A stretch of 15,429 nucleotides of DNA from an uncultured Oscillospiraceae bacterium (GCA_900757655.1 CAAEOT010000007.1:1-15429); one strand, 5' to 3'; shown: positions 1-6,120, counted from the stretch's first letter. Numbers and translations are program-made. Notes: generated by a model not told the origin, from the letters alone.

Positions 1-13
1 CTGCGTTTTCGGT

Positions 14-1006
14 TCATTGCGGGGCTGACTGCGCGGTCTTGGCCGGCCGGCGGCGGGATTTGCCGCGGCCGCGCTTGCGCGGCTGGGCCGCCTTGGCCTT
101 GTAGTAGCTCTCCATGCTGTCCGTCGCCTGATAGGTCAGGCGCGTGGCGCTCCAGGTGCAGTCGTCCGCCTTGCGGAACTTCAGCCTCACGAGCAGCTTG
201 CCGTCCGTCGGGCATTCGCCGAGCGTCATGTAGCGCTGGTCGCCCTGGTTGACCCACTTGCTGTATTGCACCTCACCGCTGCACAGCGGGCAGCAGGGCG
301 TGACGAACGCAGCGTCGCCGAACAGCTCTGACTTCGTGGGGTAGGACTCTGACGCGACGTGCTCGATCGGGTCGGGGCCGTTATTCTCGCCGTGGTGTTC
401 CTTCGGCAGCCGGGCCGTGAGTTTCTGCGCGGCGTCATGATAGTCGGCCAGCCCCTTCTCCATGTTCAGGTGCGTGCATACGAGCGCGGTGTTGTACGCG
501 TCACCGAGCGCATCGTGCGCGATGCGCGTCTGCTCGATGGCGAAGTGCTCCATCGCGGTCGCAAGCGATTTCTGGTTGCGGTCGCCGTCGGTCTGGAGGT
601 TATAGATGAGCTGGAGGTTGATCCAGCCGGCGATCCAGTCCCAGTCTAGATCATGGATGATAATGTTCTGCTCGAGGATGCCCTGATCGTCGCAGCCCCA
701 GGTGAGAAACGTCACATCGTCCCCACACCAGGCGCGAAACTGCGCCAGTGCTTCCGGAAAACTCACGCCGGCAGCCAGCCGCTCGCGGTCGAAGCCGGTG
801 AGCTTTTTGACCTTGTAGTGCATGCGCCTGAAGTACATGGGCTTGACATCGATCTGAAATTCTTCGCCGGGGGTCATGTCCTCGTTGAGCTTCACCGCGC
901 CGATCTCAATGATCTCGCCGCGCAGGTGAATGGGCAGCTTGTTGAATACGGAGGATTTGGAACTCATCGCCTGATTCCATTCCAGATCCATCACGACATA
1001 ATGCAT
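14..1006 (-). CDS. DEDDh-family 3'-5' exonuclease (KapD/RNase T-like) with C-terminal zinc-ribbon-like segment
   Basis: The 330-aa product carries the exonuclease fold of the RNase T/DNA polymerase III epsilon superfamily, which removes nucleotides from 3' ends with two metal ions. Visible motifs are Exo I at residues 7-9 (DLE), E34/E35 region EIGAVK, Exo II around W103-D107, and Exo III with H164 and D169 (DEDDh type). Residues 1-195 form the nuclease. After it come C239-x2-C242 and C265, suggesting a partial zinc ribbon, and a strongly basic tail (about 305-325, rich in Arg/Lys) that could bind nucleic acid. The start is supported by an AAAGGA-type ribosome site and a promoter close upstream. 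It is transcribed divergently from ddl. Substrate (RNA or DNA) cannot be read from the sequence; the family call is firm, the biological role is not. Confidence 0.85.
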   Translation of the reverse strand: MHYVVMDLEWNQAMSSKSSVFNKLPIHLRGEIIEIGAVKLNEDMTPGEEFQIDVKPMYFRRMHYKVKKLTGFDRERLAAGVSFPEALAQFRAWCGDDVTFLTWGCDDQGILEQNIIIHDLDWDWIAGWINLQLIYNLQTDGDRNQKSLATAMEHFAIEQTRIAHDALGDAYNTALVCTHLNMEKGLADYHDAAQKLTARLPKEHHGENNGPDPIEHVASESYPTKSELFGDAAFVTPCCPLCSGEVQYSKWVNQGDQRYMTLGECPTDGKLLVRLKFRKADDCTWSATRLTYQATDSMESYYKAKAAQPRKRGRGKSRRRPAKTAQSAPQ

Positions 1007-1038
1007 GGCTCTTTTCCGTCCTTTCCTGTAACATTAGG

Positions 1039-1067
1039 AGTATAGCACACAATGGCGCAACTTTCAC
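1039..1067 (-). promoter_or_regulatory. Sigma-A-type promoter of the exonuclease gene
   Basis: Read on the minus strand, a -10 box TATACT (1039-1044) has an adjoining TGC that makes it an extended -10, and a -35-like GTGAAA (1062-1067, four of six matches to TTGACA) lies 17 bp upstream. Transcription would begin near 1032, leaving a leader of about 25 nt with the ribosome site. Confidence 0.6.
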
Positions 1068-1091
1068 GCCCTTTTTTCGGGAATTCTATAT

Positions 1092-1120
1092 TTGAATGCA
1101 AGTGCATAGTGTGATATAAT
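1092..1120 (+). promoter_or_regulatory. Sigma-A-type promoter of ddl-murF
   Basis: TTGAAT (1092-1097) and a consensus TATAAT (1115-1120) are spaced by exactly 17 bp, and TG at 1112-1113 makes an extended -10. Transcription would start near 1127. The promoter is back to back with the exonuclease promoter, the two -35 elements being about 24 bp apart. Confidence 0.75.
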
Positions 1121-1128
1121 CAAACAAT

Positions 1129-1144
1129 ACCGTCCGTGGACGGT
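1129..1144. repeat. Perfect 7-bp inverted repeat at the predicted ddl transcript 5' end
   Basis: ACCGTCC and GGACGGT are separated by GT, giving a 16-bp element right at the predicted transcription start. In RNA it could form a 6-bp hairpin with a CGTG loop at the 5' end; in DNA it could be an operator. The sequence alone does not separate the two. Confidence 0.5.
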
Positions 1145-1173
1145 CGTATGAGAAAACGAAGGGGGTATTCCCA

Positions 1174-2214
1174 ATGAAAATTGCAGTTCTTTGCGGCGGC
1201 CTGAGCCCCGAGCGCAACGTCTCGATCTCAAGCGGCACGAAAATTGCCGGCGCGCTCCAGGAGAGCGGCCACCAGGTCGTGCTGCTGGATATGTTTTTCG
1301 GCCTTGAGGACTATAGCGGCGACATCGCTGCGATCTTTGACAACCCGCCGGCCCTCGGCGGCACGCACATCGATGAGAGCGCGCCGGATCTGGAGAGCGT
1401 GCGCGCGCAGCGCAAGCTCCGCAGTCCGAGCCTGTTCGGCGAGCACGTGCTCGAGGTATGCGCCATGGCGGACATCGTGTTTCTGGCCCTGCACGGCCGC
1501 ACCGGCGAGGACGGCCGCGTGCAGGCGACGCTCGACCTGCTCGGCATCCCCTATACCGGCAGCGGCTACCTCGGCAGCGCCATCGCCATGGACAAGGACC
1601 TGACCAAGCGCGTCGTCGCGCCGCTGGGCGTCAAGACCCCGGCGTGGATGCTCGTCGAGAGCGACGGCATGGACATCGACGCCGTCTGCGCGCAGGTAAA
1701 GCTGCCCTGCGTCGTCAAGCCGGACGATTCCGGCTCGAGCATCGGCGTGTCCATCGCCAATGATGAGCAGGAGCTGCGCGCCGCGCTCGAAGCGGCCGCC
1801 CGCGAGGGCAGCCGCATCCTCATCGAGCAGTACATCCGCGGCCGCGAGGTGCAGATCGGCATCCTCGGCGACAAAGCCCTGCCCAGCATCGAGATCATCC
1901 CGGCCGAAGGCTTTTATGACTACCGCAACAAGTATCAGCCAGGCGCCGCCAAAGAGATCACCCCGGCTGAGATCCCGGCCGAGACCGAGCAGCGTCTGGC
2001 CGATGCTGCGCTCACGGTGTTCCACGCGCTGAACCTGTCAGCCTATTCCCGTGCGGATTTCATCCTCGACGCGGAGGGCGAGCTCTGGTTCCTCGAGATC
2101 AACACCCTGCCCGGCATGACGCCCACCAGTCTCGTGCCGCAGGAGGCTGCCGCCGTCGGCATCAGCTACAGCGAGCTGTGCGAGCAGATCATCGCAGCCG
2201 CGCTGCACAAGTGA
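1174..2214 (+). CDS. ddl: D-alanine--D-alanine ligase
   Basis: This 346-aa cytoplasmic ATP-grasp enzyme joins two D-alanines, making the dipeptide that ends the peptidoglycan stem. Hallmarks include GGLSPER (8-14, with the catalytic-triad Glu at E13), the HGRTGEDG loop (107-114), IPYTGSG (125-131), MDK (139-141), GSSIGVS (187-193, Ser of the triad), the omega-loop FYDYRNKY (247-254), and the metal/ATP region FLEINTLPGMT (306-316). The Tyr-containing omega loop is that of normal vancomycin-sensitive D-Ala-D-Ala ligases, not the VanA-type D-Ala-D-Lac form. Length is normal for the family. The start has an AAGGGGG ribosome site 8 nt upstream. It sits 4 nt ahead of murF, which uses its product. 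Confidence 0.96.
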   Translation: MKIAVLCGGLSPERNVSISSGTKIAGALQESGHQVVLLDMFFGLEDYSGDIAAIFDNPPALGGTHIDESAPDLESVRAQRKLRSPSLFGEHVLEVCAMADIVFLALHGRTGEDGRVQATLDLLGIPYTGSGYLGSAIAMDKDLTKRVVAPLGVKTPAWMLVESDGMDIDAVCAQVKLPCVVKPDDSGSSIGVSIANDEQELRAALEAAAREGSRILIEQYIRGREVQIGILGDKALPSIEIIPAEGFYDYRNKYQPGAAKEITPAEIPAETEQRLADAALTVFHALNLSAYSRADFILDAEGELWFLEINTLPGMTPTSLVPQEAAAVGISYSELCEQIIAAALHK

Positions 2215-2218
2215 GTCG

Positions 2219-3577
2219 ATGACGGGTTACTGTGTATCGGACATTGCCGCCATTACCGGCGGCGTGCTCTCGGGTGACGGCTCCGCGCCCGTGACCGGCG
2301 TCGTCATCGACAGCCGCGCCGTTACGTCCGGCGCGCTCTTTGCCGCCATACCCGGCGAGCGGGTGGACGGGCACGATTATATCGGCAAGGCGTTCGACCT
2401 TGGCGCTGTCTGCTGTCTTGCGCAGCGCGTCCCGGCGGGGGAGACCCGTCCGGTCATCTGCGTGCCGGACACGGCCGCCGCGCTGGAAGCGCTCGCACGC
2501 GCTTACCGTGCCCGCTTTGCCATCCCGGTCCTCGGCGTGACCGGCAGCGTCGGCAAGACGACGGCCAAGGAAATGGTCGCGTCCGTGCTCTCGCAGCGCT
2601 GGAATACGCTGAAAACCGAGAAGAACTTCAACAATCAGCTCGGCGTGCCGCTCACGCTCTTCCGGCTCGAGCCGGAGCATGCGGCCGCGGTCGTCGAGAT
2701 GGGCGTGTCGCACTTCGGCGACATGGCGCCGCTGGCCGCCATGGTGCAGCCGACGGCCATGCTCTTTACGATCATCGGCCACGCGCATCTGGAGTTTCTG
2801 CGCGACCGCCGCGGCGTCCTGCAGGAAAAGACTTCCGTGCTCGACACCATGCCGGATGACGCCGTCGCCTTCTGCAACGGGGACGACGACCTGCTGCGTG
2901 CCATGACCTGCCGCCAGCGCAAGGTGACGTTCGGCCTCTCGGCCGGCTGTGACGTGCGCGCGGTCGACGTGCGCGACCTCGGCGACGAGGGCAGCACCTG
3001 CACGATCGTCGCGGGCACGCGGCGCATCCCGGTGCGCATCTCCGCCTATGGGCAGCACATGGCCTATGCGGCGCTCGAGGGTGCGGCCGTCGGCATCGAA
3101 TACGGTCTGACGGATGACGAGATCATCCGCGGCATTGCGGCCTATCAGCCGGTCGGCAGCCGCGCGCGCGTCGTGCGCACGGCGCGCTGCACGGTCATTG
3201 ACGACTGCTATAATGCAAACCCGGATTCCACGGCGGCGGCGCTGCGCTCCATGGCCACCTTGCCGGCCGGCCGCCGGGTGGCCATTCTCGGCAACATGGG
3301 CGAGCTCGGCGCGAACGCCGCCGAGCTGCACCGGGCCACCGGAGCCTGCGCAGCGCAAGCCGGTGTGTCGCTCGTCATCACCTGCGGTGAGTTGGCGAAA
3401 AACATTGCCGCCGGCGCCGCCGCGGCGAACCCCGCAGTTGTGACCGCGTCGTTTGACACGCTCGACGCCCTGCTCCCGGCGCTCGATGCGCTGCTGCAGC
3501 CGGGCGACTGCGTGCTCGTCAAGGCGTCGCACAGCATGCAGTTTGAACGCATCGTTCAGGCGCTGACACAGGCATAA
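2219..3577 (+). CDS. murF: UDP-N-acetylmuramoyl-tripeptide--D-alanyl-D-alanine ligase
   Basis: The 452-aa product is MurF, the last cytoplasmic amino-acid-adding ligase of peptidoglycan synthesis, which attaches D-Ala-D-Ala to UDP-MurNAc-tripeptide using ATP. The N-terminal UDP-substrate domain shows VVIDSRAV (28-35) and LFAAIPGERVDGHDY (40-54). The central ATPase has the P-loop VTGSVGKTT (107-115), TEKNFNNQLGVP (133-144), Glu160 in VVEMG, the HAHLEF segment (188-193) and Lys204, at the position of the carbamylated lysine of Mur ligases. The C-terminal domain has DDCYNANPDS (328-337) and the late motif VLVKASHSM (432-440). Only 4 nt separate it from the ddl stop and the ribosome site is weak (GTGAG over that stop), so translational coupling to ddl is likely. 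Length is standard. Confidence 0.96.
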   Translation: MTGYCVSDIAAITGGVLSGDGSAPVTGVVIDSRAVTSGALFAAIPGERVDGHDYIGKAFDLGAVCCLAQRVPAGETRPVICVPDTAAALEALARAYRARFAIPVLGVTGSVGKTTAKEMVASVLSQRWNTLKTEKNFNNQLGVPLTLFRLEPEHAAAVVEMGVSHFGDMAPLAAMVQPTAMLFTIIGHAHLEFLRDRRGVLQEKTSVLDTMPDDAVAFCNGDDDLLRAMTCRQRKVTFGLSAGCDVRAVDVRDLGDEGSTCTIVAGTRRIPVRISAYGQHMAYAALEGAAVGIEYGLTDDEIIRGIAAYQPVGSRARVVRTARCTVIDDCYNANPDSTAAALRSMATLPAGRRVAILGNMGELGANAAELHRATGACAAQAGVSLVITCGELAKNIAAGAAAANPAVVTASFDTLDALLPALDALLQPGDCVLVKASHSMQFERIVQALTQA

Positions 3578-3720
3578 AACTTCATGCATGCGTGCTGCAC
3601 CACGAAAAAGCGCAAATGCCGGTGTATGAAGTTTTTGTGCATCATTTCCGGTTGCCCCGCAGGGGCGAGGAAATGGCACATTTCTTATTTCGCTATGCTT
3701 TTGCATAGCAAATACTGCAA
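3576..3720 (+). repeat. Three tandem hairpins downstream of murF
   Basis: Hairpin 1 pairs AAAACTTCAT (3576-3585) with ATGAAGTTTT (3626-3635), with CACC/GGTG pairing inside. Hairpin 2 pairs GTGC (3637-3640), CATTTCC (3643-3649) and GCCCC (3654-3658) with GGGGC (3662-3666), GGAAATG (3669-3675) and GCAC (3676-3679). Hairpin 3 pairs GCTATGC (3692-3698) with GCATAGC (3703-3709) around TTTT, extended by ATTT/AAAT. GGAAAT (3669-3674) could instead pair with ATTTCC (3721-3726). The first hairpin starts within the murF stop codon. I see no protein-coding gene here; whether this is an RNA element, a processed 3' UTR or a small intergenic repeat is open. Confidence 0.6.
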
Positions 3721-3727
3721 ATTTCCA

Positions 3728-3760
3728 GCCGGGCGAGGCTTTGCTTCGCCCGGTGTTTTT
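3728..3760 (+). terminator. Intrinsic terminator of ddl-murF
   Basis: CCGGGCGAGGC and GCTTCGCCCGG form an 11-bp stem (one G-U pair) around a TTT loop, followed by TGTTTTT. It is the last of the four hairpins after murF and is a clear Rho-independent terminator. Confidence 0.85.
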
Positions 3761-3773
3761 GCACTTCGTCGAT

Positions 3774-3867
3774 TTGACAAAAACGTAACGTTAAAAGTAA
3801 AACGACTTTGTTAAAAAAGTAGAAATGCAAAAATGGGCTTTTCAAATGGGTTGAAAAGCGCTACAAT
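3774..3867 (+). promoter_or_regulatory. Candidate promoters for the 65-aa membrane protein gene
   Basis: Two possibilities lie in this AT-rich stretch after the murF terminator. One has a perfect -35 TTGACA (3774-3779) but a weak -10 (TAAAAC, 3798-3803, 18-bp spacing). The other pairs TTTTCA (3839-3844) with TACAAT (3862-3867) at 17 bp. Either leaves a leader of roughly 145-205 nt, which includes an odd-centred inverted repeat ACAGCGGCTGT (3918-3928). I see no known riboswitch in the leader. Confidence 0.4.
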
Positions 3868-4016
3868 GCAGTTGATAAGAAAATAACAAAGTTCGACAAG
3901 CTTCGTTCCGATTCGCCACAGCGGCTGTTGCCATGTGTGTGGGAAGTGTGGAAAGCGGAACGCAGAGGAGATAAAAAACAAACAACACTTTTGATTTCTT
4001 AAAGGAGGAATCTGTC

Positions 4017-4214
4017 ATGGCAAAGACCAAGATCGCAGTTCTGTGGGGCCTGCTCATCGCAATGATGATCGCCTGCGCGGGCATTTACGCTACGCTCAAA
4101 GCGCGCGAGATGAACCCCTACATACGCAGCACCGGCACGTATATGGAGACGGTGCAGCCGGATGGTGAGGCGTCCGCCGTCGTCGCAGATAACGTGGTCA
4201 CAGTCAATGACTGA
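4017..4214 (+). CDS. Small single-pass membrane protein, anchor-only relative of the downstream 236-aa protein
   Basis: I do not recognise a named family for this 65-aa product. It has a Lys-containing N-terminus, one hydrophobic segment at about 6-26, and a short polar tail ending NVVTVND. The start is well supported: AAAGGAGG (4001-4008) lies 8 nt upstream. The whole protein aligns with the first ~63 residues of the next gene product: shared M-x-KT, LW at 9-10, LI at 13-14, C20, Y24, K28, G40, then a TY-x-E and P-(D/G)-x-E pattern. It stops where the longer protein enters its helical outer domain, so it may be a truncated duplicate or a genuine short form. A strong terminator follows directly, so it is expressed separately. 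Function is unknown. Confidence 0.7.
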   Translation: MAKTKIAVLWGLLIAMMIACAGIYATLKAREMNPYIRSTGTYMETVQPDGEASAVVADNVVTVND

Positions 4215-4263
4215 GTCCTGATAGGCGCGCGGTTCGCTGCCCGCTGATAGAAAGCACACATAC

Positions 4264-4304
4264 GCACGCCGGGTGGAGCGGAGCTTCACCCGGCGTGCTT
4301 TTTT
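4264..4304 (+). terminator. Intrinsic terminator after the 65-aa gene
   Basis: A 12-bp perfect stem (GCACGCCGGGTG, 4264-4275, with CACCCGGCGTGC, 4287-4298) extends inward by four further pairs to a GGA loop and is followed by six T residues (4299-4304). It should separate the small gene from the next one. Confidence 0.9.
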
Positions 4305-4354
4305 GCCCCAATATCCGGAAATCACTTTCCTTTCCCGCCGGAATATGGTACTCT

Positions 4355-4378
4355 GGATATAAGAACGGAGGATATAAG
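4355..4378 (+). repeat. Direct repeat GGATATAAG, 15-bp period, before the 236-aa gene
   Basis: GGATATAAG occurs at 4355-4363 and again at 4370-4378 with AACGGA between. Each copy contains a -10-like TATAAG, but I could not find a convincing -35 at the right distance for either. It lies about 33 nt before the start codon, so it may contain the promoter or a regulator site. Confidence 0.35.
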
Positions 4379-4410
4379 TTTACATAACGTGATTTTGGGA
4401 GGAAATGACC

Positions 4411-5121
4411 ATGTCGAAAACGAGCAGGATCATCCTCTGGTGCGCGCTGATCGTGGTGCTGGCGATGTGCATCGTGCTGTACATTGCTGCGAAGCGGCCC
4501 GCGGCGGACACGACGTATTGCGACGCTGGAAAGACGTATGCCGAGTCCCTGCGGCCCGGCGACGAGACGCCGGTCATCACGGGCGGGGATTTCACGATCA
4601 CAGCGCACACGTTTGAAAACATGTGCACGCAAAACCGCGCCTCCGGCATGACGGAGACGGTGGCCGCGCAGTACACGCTCGCGCGCTATATCGTGACGCG
4701 CTCGCTGTATTATCAGGCAGTTACCGATGGGTATGCGGCCGCGGACGCTGCCGTGCAGCAGGACATGGACGACACGCGCGCCGCCGCGCAGACGGCGGAC
4801 AACCGCGAGGCTTATGAGCAGTTCCTCGCCGGCACCGGCATGACGGAGGACGCCTACTGGGCCTCGATGTTCGAGACGCGCAAGCTTATGCTCACGCTAG
4901 AGAATTATACGCAGGCGCAGAAGGCCGCCTTCCTCGCGGCGGGGCACGCGCCGGACGAGACAGATGCGTGGCATGACTTCTGCTATACGCTCACCAAGGC
5001 AGCCGTGGACGCACAGAACATCACGCTCGCCGCGCCGTACAGCTGGACGCTCACGCGCGAGAATTATAATGATACCGGCACATGGCCGGAGCTGACGCAG
5101 AGCACCGGCACGCCCGGATAA
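4411..5121 (+). CDS. Membrane-anchored protein with SurA/PrsA N-domain-like helical region
   Basis: The 236-aa product has an N-terminal hydrophobic anchor (about 7-27), a short linker, and a mostly helical outer domain. From about residue 56 the pattern (ITGGDFTIT then a Phe-Glu helix, a long helix with RSLYYQAV, an acidic helix, then FLAGTGMTEDAYW at 138-150) resembles the N-terminal helical domain of SurA/PrsA/PpiC-type foldases; no peptidyl-prolyl isomerase domain follows. That family link is my inference from the pattern. The start at 4411 is preferred over the in-frame ATG at 4405, because GGGAGG (4397-4402) is only 2 nt from 4405 but 8 nt from 4411, and 4411 gives the M-x-KT start shared with the upstream 65-aa relative. 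The protein likely faces outward from the membrane. Exact role unknown. Confidence 0.8.
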   Translation: MSKTSRIILWCALIVVLAMCIVLYIAAKRPAADTTYCDAGKTYAESLRPGDETPVITGGDFTITAHTFENMCTQNRASGMTETVAAQYTLARYIVTRSLYYQAVTDGYAAADAAVQQDMDDTRAAAQTADNREAYEQFLAGTGMTEDAYWASMFETRKLMLTLENYTQAQKAAFLAAGHAPDETDAWHDFCYTLTKAAVDAQNITLAAPYSWTLTRENYNDTGTWPELTQSTGTPG

Positions 5122-5125
5122 AGCA

Positions 5126-5154
5126 GTTCCCCGCATCTTCGGATGCGGGGAAAC
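5126..5154. terminator. Bidirectional terminator between convergent genes, with TTCG tetraloop
   Basis: TTCCCCGCATC (5127-5137) and GATGCGGGGAA (5142-5152) form an 11-bp stem closed by C(TTCG)G, an exceptionally stable loop. It lies between the plus-strand 236-aa gene and the minus-strand bofA. The T-rich tail is modest on both sides, so it probably serves both directions. Confidence 0.7.
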
Positions 5155-5165
5155 GTTTATGTAGG

Positions 5166-5432
5166 CTAAAAGAGATATTTGATGAGCAGCAGCAGCACCA
5201 GCCCCGGAAACCCGGCCACGCCGATGACGAGCGCATTGATCCAGTTGAGGCCGAGCGTGATGCCGATGGCGCTGCCGAAAAAGTTGAGCAAAAACAGCGC
5301 CGCGAAGCCGATGGCTGTGTTGAGCAGCAGCTTCAGGATCCAGCGGATCGGCTTTCGGAACAGCCGGATGACCAGCCAGACGAGAAACACGGCCGCGATC
5401 ACGACCAGAATGTCCGTAAGTGTTTGCGACAT
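5166..5432 (-). CDS. bofA: BofA-family protein (pro-sigma-K processing inhibitor family)
   Basis: The 88-aa product matches the BofA family in length and motif: a hydrophobic N-terminal segment (7-24), RKPIRWILKLLLNTAIGF (26-43), NFFGSAIGITLGLN (50-63), and a final hydrophobic hairpin with GVAGFPGL (71-78). In Bacillus, BofA holds the sigma-K-activating protease SpoIVFB inactive in the outer forespore membrane until a forespore signal arrives. Whether this clostridial protein does the same depends on SpoIVFA/SpoIVFB partners, which are not in the window. AGGATGG (5439-5445) supports the start and overlaps the yaaL stop, 11 nt away, so the two are co-transcribed. The pairing with yaaL is conserved in Bacillus. 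Confidence 0.88.
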   Translation of the reverse strand: MSQTLTDILVVIAAVFLVWLVIRLFRKPIRWILKLLLNTAIGFAALFLLNFFGSAIGITLGLNWINALVIGVAGFPGLVLLLLIKYLF

Positions 5433-5443
5433 AAGAAACCATC

Positions 5444-5659
5444 CTATTGTGTCAGATTTTTCAGATCGTGCACGGCGCAGTTGTACTTTGCGCGCAGCGC
5501 GTTGATCTCATAGATGCACGCCTCCATCAGCAGGGGATCGGTGATGTTGTCAAACTCGTTGTAGGCCTGTTCGAGCTCGCGGCGCACGCCGAGCATCTCG
5601 GCGCGCACGCGCTGCACCTCCGCGCGGTGCGCCCGCTGCTGCTTTCTCTGACTGGACAT
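5444..5659 (-). CDS. yaaL: YaaL-like protein (DUF2508 family)
   Basis: A 71-aa charged, helical, soluble protein of the DUF2508/YaaL type. The first ~30 residues are basic (SSQRKQQRAHRAEVQRVR) and the rest reads as two helices around NEFDNITDPLLMEACIYE (34-51), the most family-like part. No function is established for the family; it is known mainly from its place just before bofA, as here. CGGAGG (5667-5672) sits 7 nt before the start. A -10-like TATACA (read on the minus strand, 5683-5688) lies upstream without a good -35, which would be compatible with a promoter for another sigma factor, but this is only a guess. Confidence 0.8.
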   Translation of the reverse strand: MSSQRKQQRAHRAEVQRVRAEMLGVRRELEQAYNEFDNITDPLLMEACIYEINALRAKYNCAVHDLKNLTQ

Positions 5660-5834
5660 GGAAAAGCCTCCGTTCGCTTTTCTGTATATTCTATGTCAGC
5701 GGCGGCGGTTTTAGTCAGAGCGCAGCGAAATTTTCCAGGCATAGCGGCGCGGGCTGCGCACATACTGTGTTCGGACAACATATCCGACGCGCGCTGCAGC
5801 GAAGCGAACCCGCGGAGGCCGCCCGGCACACAGG

Positions 5835-6021
5835 CCGCGGCGCAGCATCCGATCCCTGCAAGAGCTTTGCAGGCTGCTGCATCCAGCGCGGGAACGACCC
5901 GCTCCGGACCACCGGAACGCCGTTCGGCACGGATTGCGTCAAGTGCCGGAGCGGCAGGGGAGAGCCCCAAAGGTTCCGGGGCGGCGGGGAGCGCACTTTT
6001 CGCGTTCCCCGTCTATTTTTT
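5835..6021 (+). ncRNA. Candidate structured RNA in a gene-free GC-rich stretch
   Basis: The 460-nt gap between yaaL and the topoisomerase operon has no convincing gene but holds a chain of strong hairpins on the plus strand. Stem A pairs CCGCG (5835-5839), GCAGCA (5842-5847) and CCTGCAA (5855-5861) with TTGCAGG (5867-5873), TGCTGC (5875-5880) and CGCGG (5887-5891). Stem B pairs CCGCTCCGG (5899-5907) with CCGGAGCGG (5946-5954), enclosing a small hairpin (5912-5927). Stem C pairs GCCCC (5964-5968) with GGGGC (5978-5982). An intrinsic terminator follows. I do not recognise it as RNase P, SRP, tmRNA or a common riboswitch, and 6S RNA cannot be excluded. The 5' end and promoter are not clear; structure may begin nearer 5740. 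Confidence 0.4.
5985..6021 (+). terminator. Intrinsic terminator upstream of the topoisomerase operon
   Basis: CGGGGAGCGC (5985-5994) pairs with GCGTTCCCCG (6002-6011) over 10 bp with one G-U pair and a 7-nt loop, followed by TCTA and six T residues (6016-6021). The T-run is only on the plus strand, and no plus-strand protein gene precedes it, which implies a plus-strand transcript from the preceding gap. Confidence 0.8.
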
Positions 6022-6029
6022 GGAATTCC

Positions 6030-6058
6030 TTGCATTTCCGGCCTTGATACGCTATACT
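6030..6058 (+). promoter_or_regulatory. Sigma-A-type promoter of the topoisomerase operon
   Basis: TTGCAT (6030-6035) and TATACT (6053-6058) are spaced by exactly 17 bp. Transcription would start near 6065, giving a leader of about 55 nt before the parE-like gene, whose ribosome site is GAGAGGG (6104-6110). It begins just 8 nt after the T-run of the preceding terminator. Confidence 0.8.
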
Positions 6059-6120
6059 AGATTAGTTAAGGTATGAAATGAATGCTACCACATCTTGTGA
6101 TATGAGAGGGATCCAACAAC

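Noticed and set aside
1174..2214. Vancomycin-resistance type (VanA/VanC) ligase
   Set aside because: The omega loop FYDYRNKY has the Tyr of normal D-Ala-D-Ala ligases, the gene is coupled to murF, and no vanH, vanX or vanT-like gene is present.
2189..3706. 505-aa open frame on the minus strand across murF
   Set aside because: It lies antisense to a full-length MurF, is rich in Arg/Ala/Gly/His as expected for the shadow of a GC-rich gene, and has no family motif.
3584..3814. 76-aa open frame after murF
   Set aside because: It runs through four hairpins and a terminator, has no convincing ribosome site, and its composition changes with each hairpin.
3851..3867. TTGAAA and TACAAT as one promoter
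   Set aside because: They are only 5 bp apart, far below the ~17 bp needed.
4405..4410. ATG at 4405 as start of the 236-aa protein
   Set aside because: Only 2 nt from the GGGAGG ribosome site; the ATG at 4411 has 8-nt spacing and matches the relative's M-x-KT start.
5447..6076. 209-aa plus-strand frame over yaaL and the GC-rich gap, with a 147-aa minus-strand frame at 5527-5970
   Set aside because: The first is antisense to yaaL for a third of its length and both cross strong hairpins; neither shows a domain or ribosome site. Kept as possible RNA instead.
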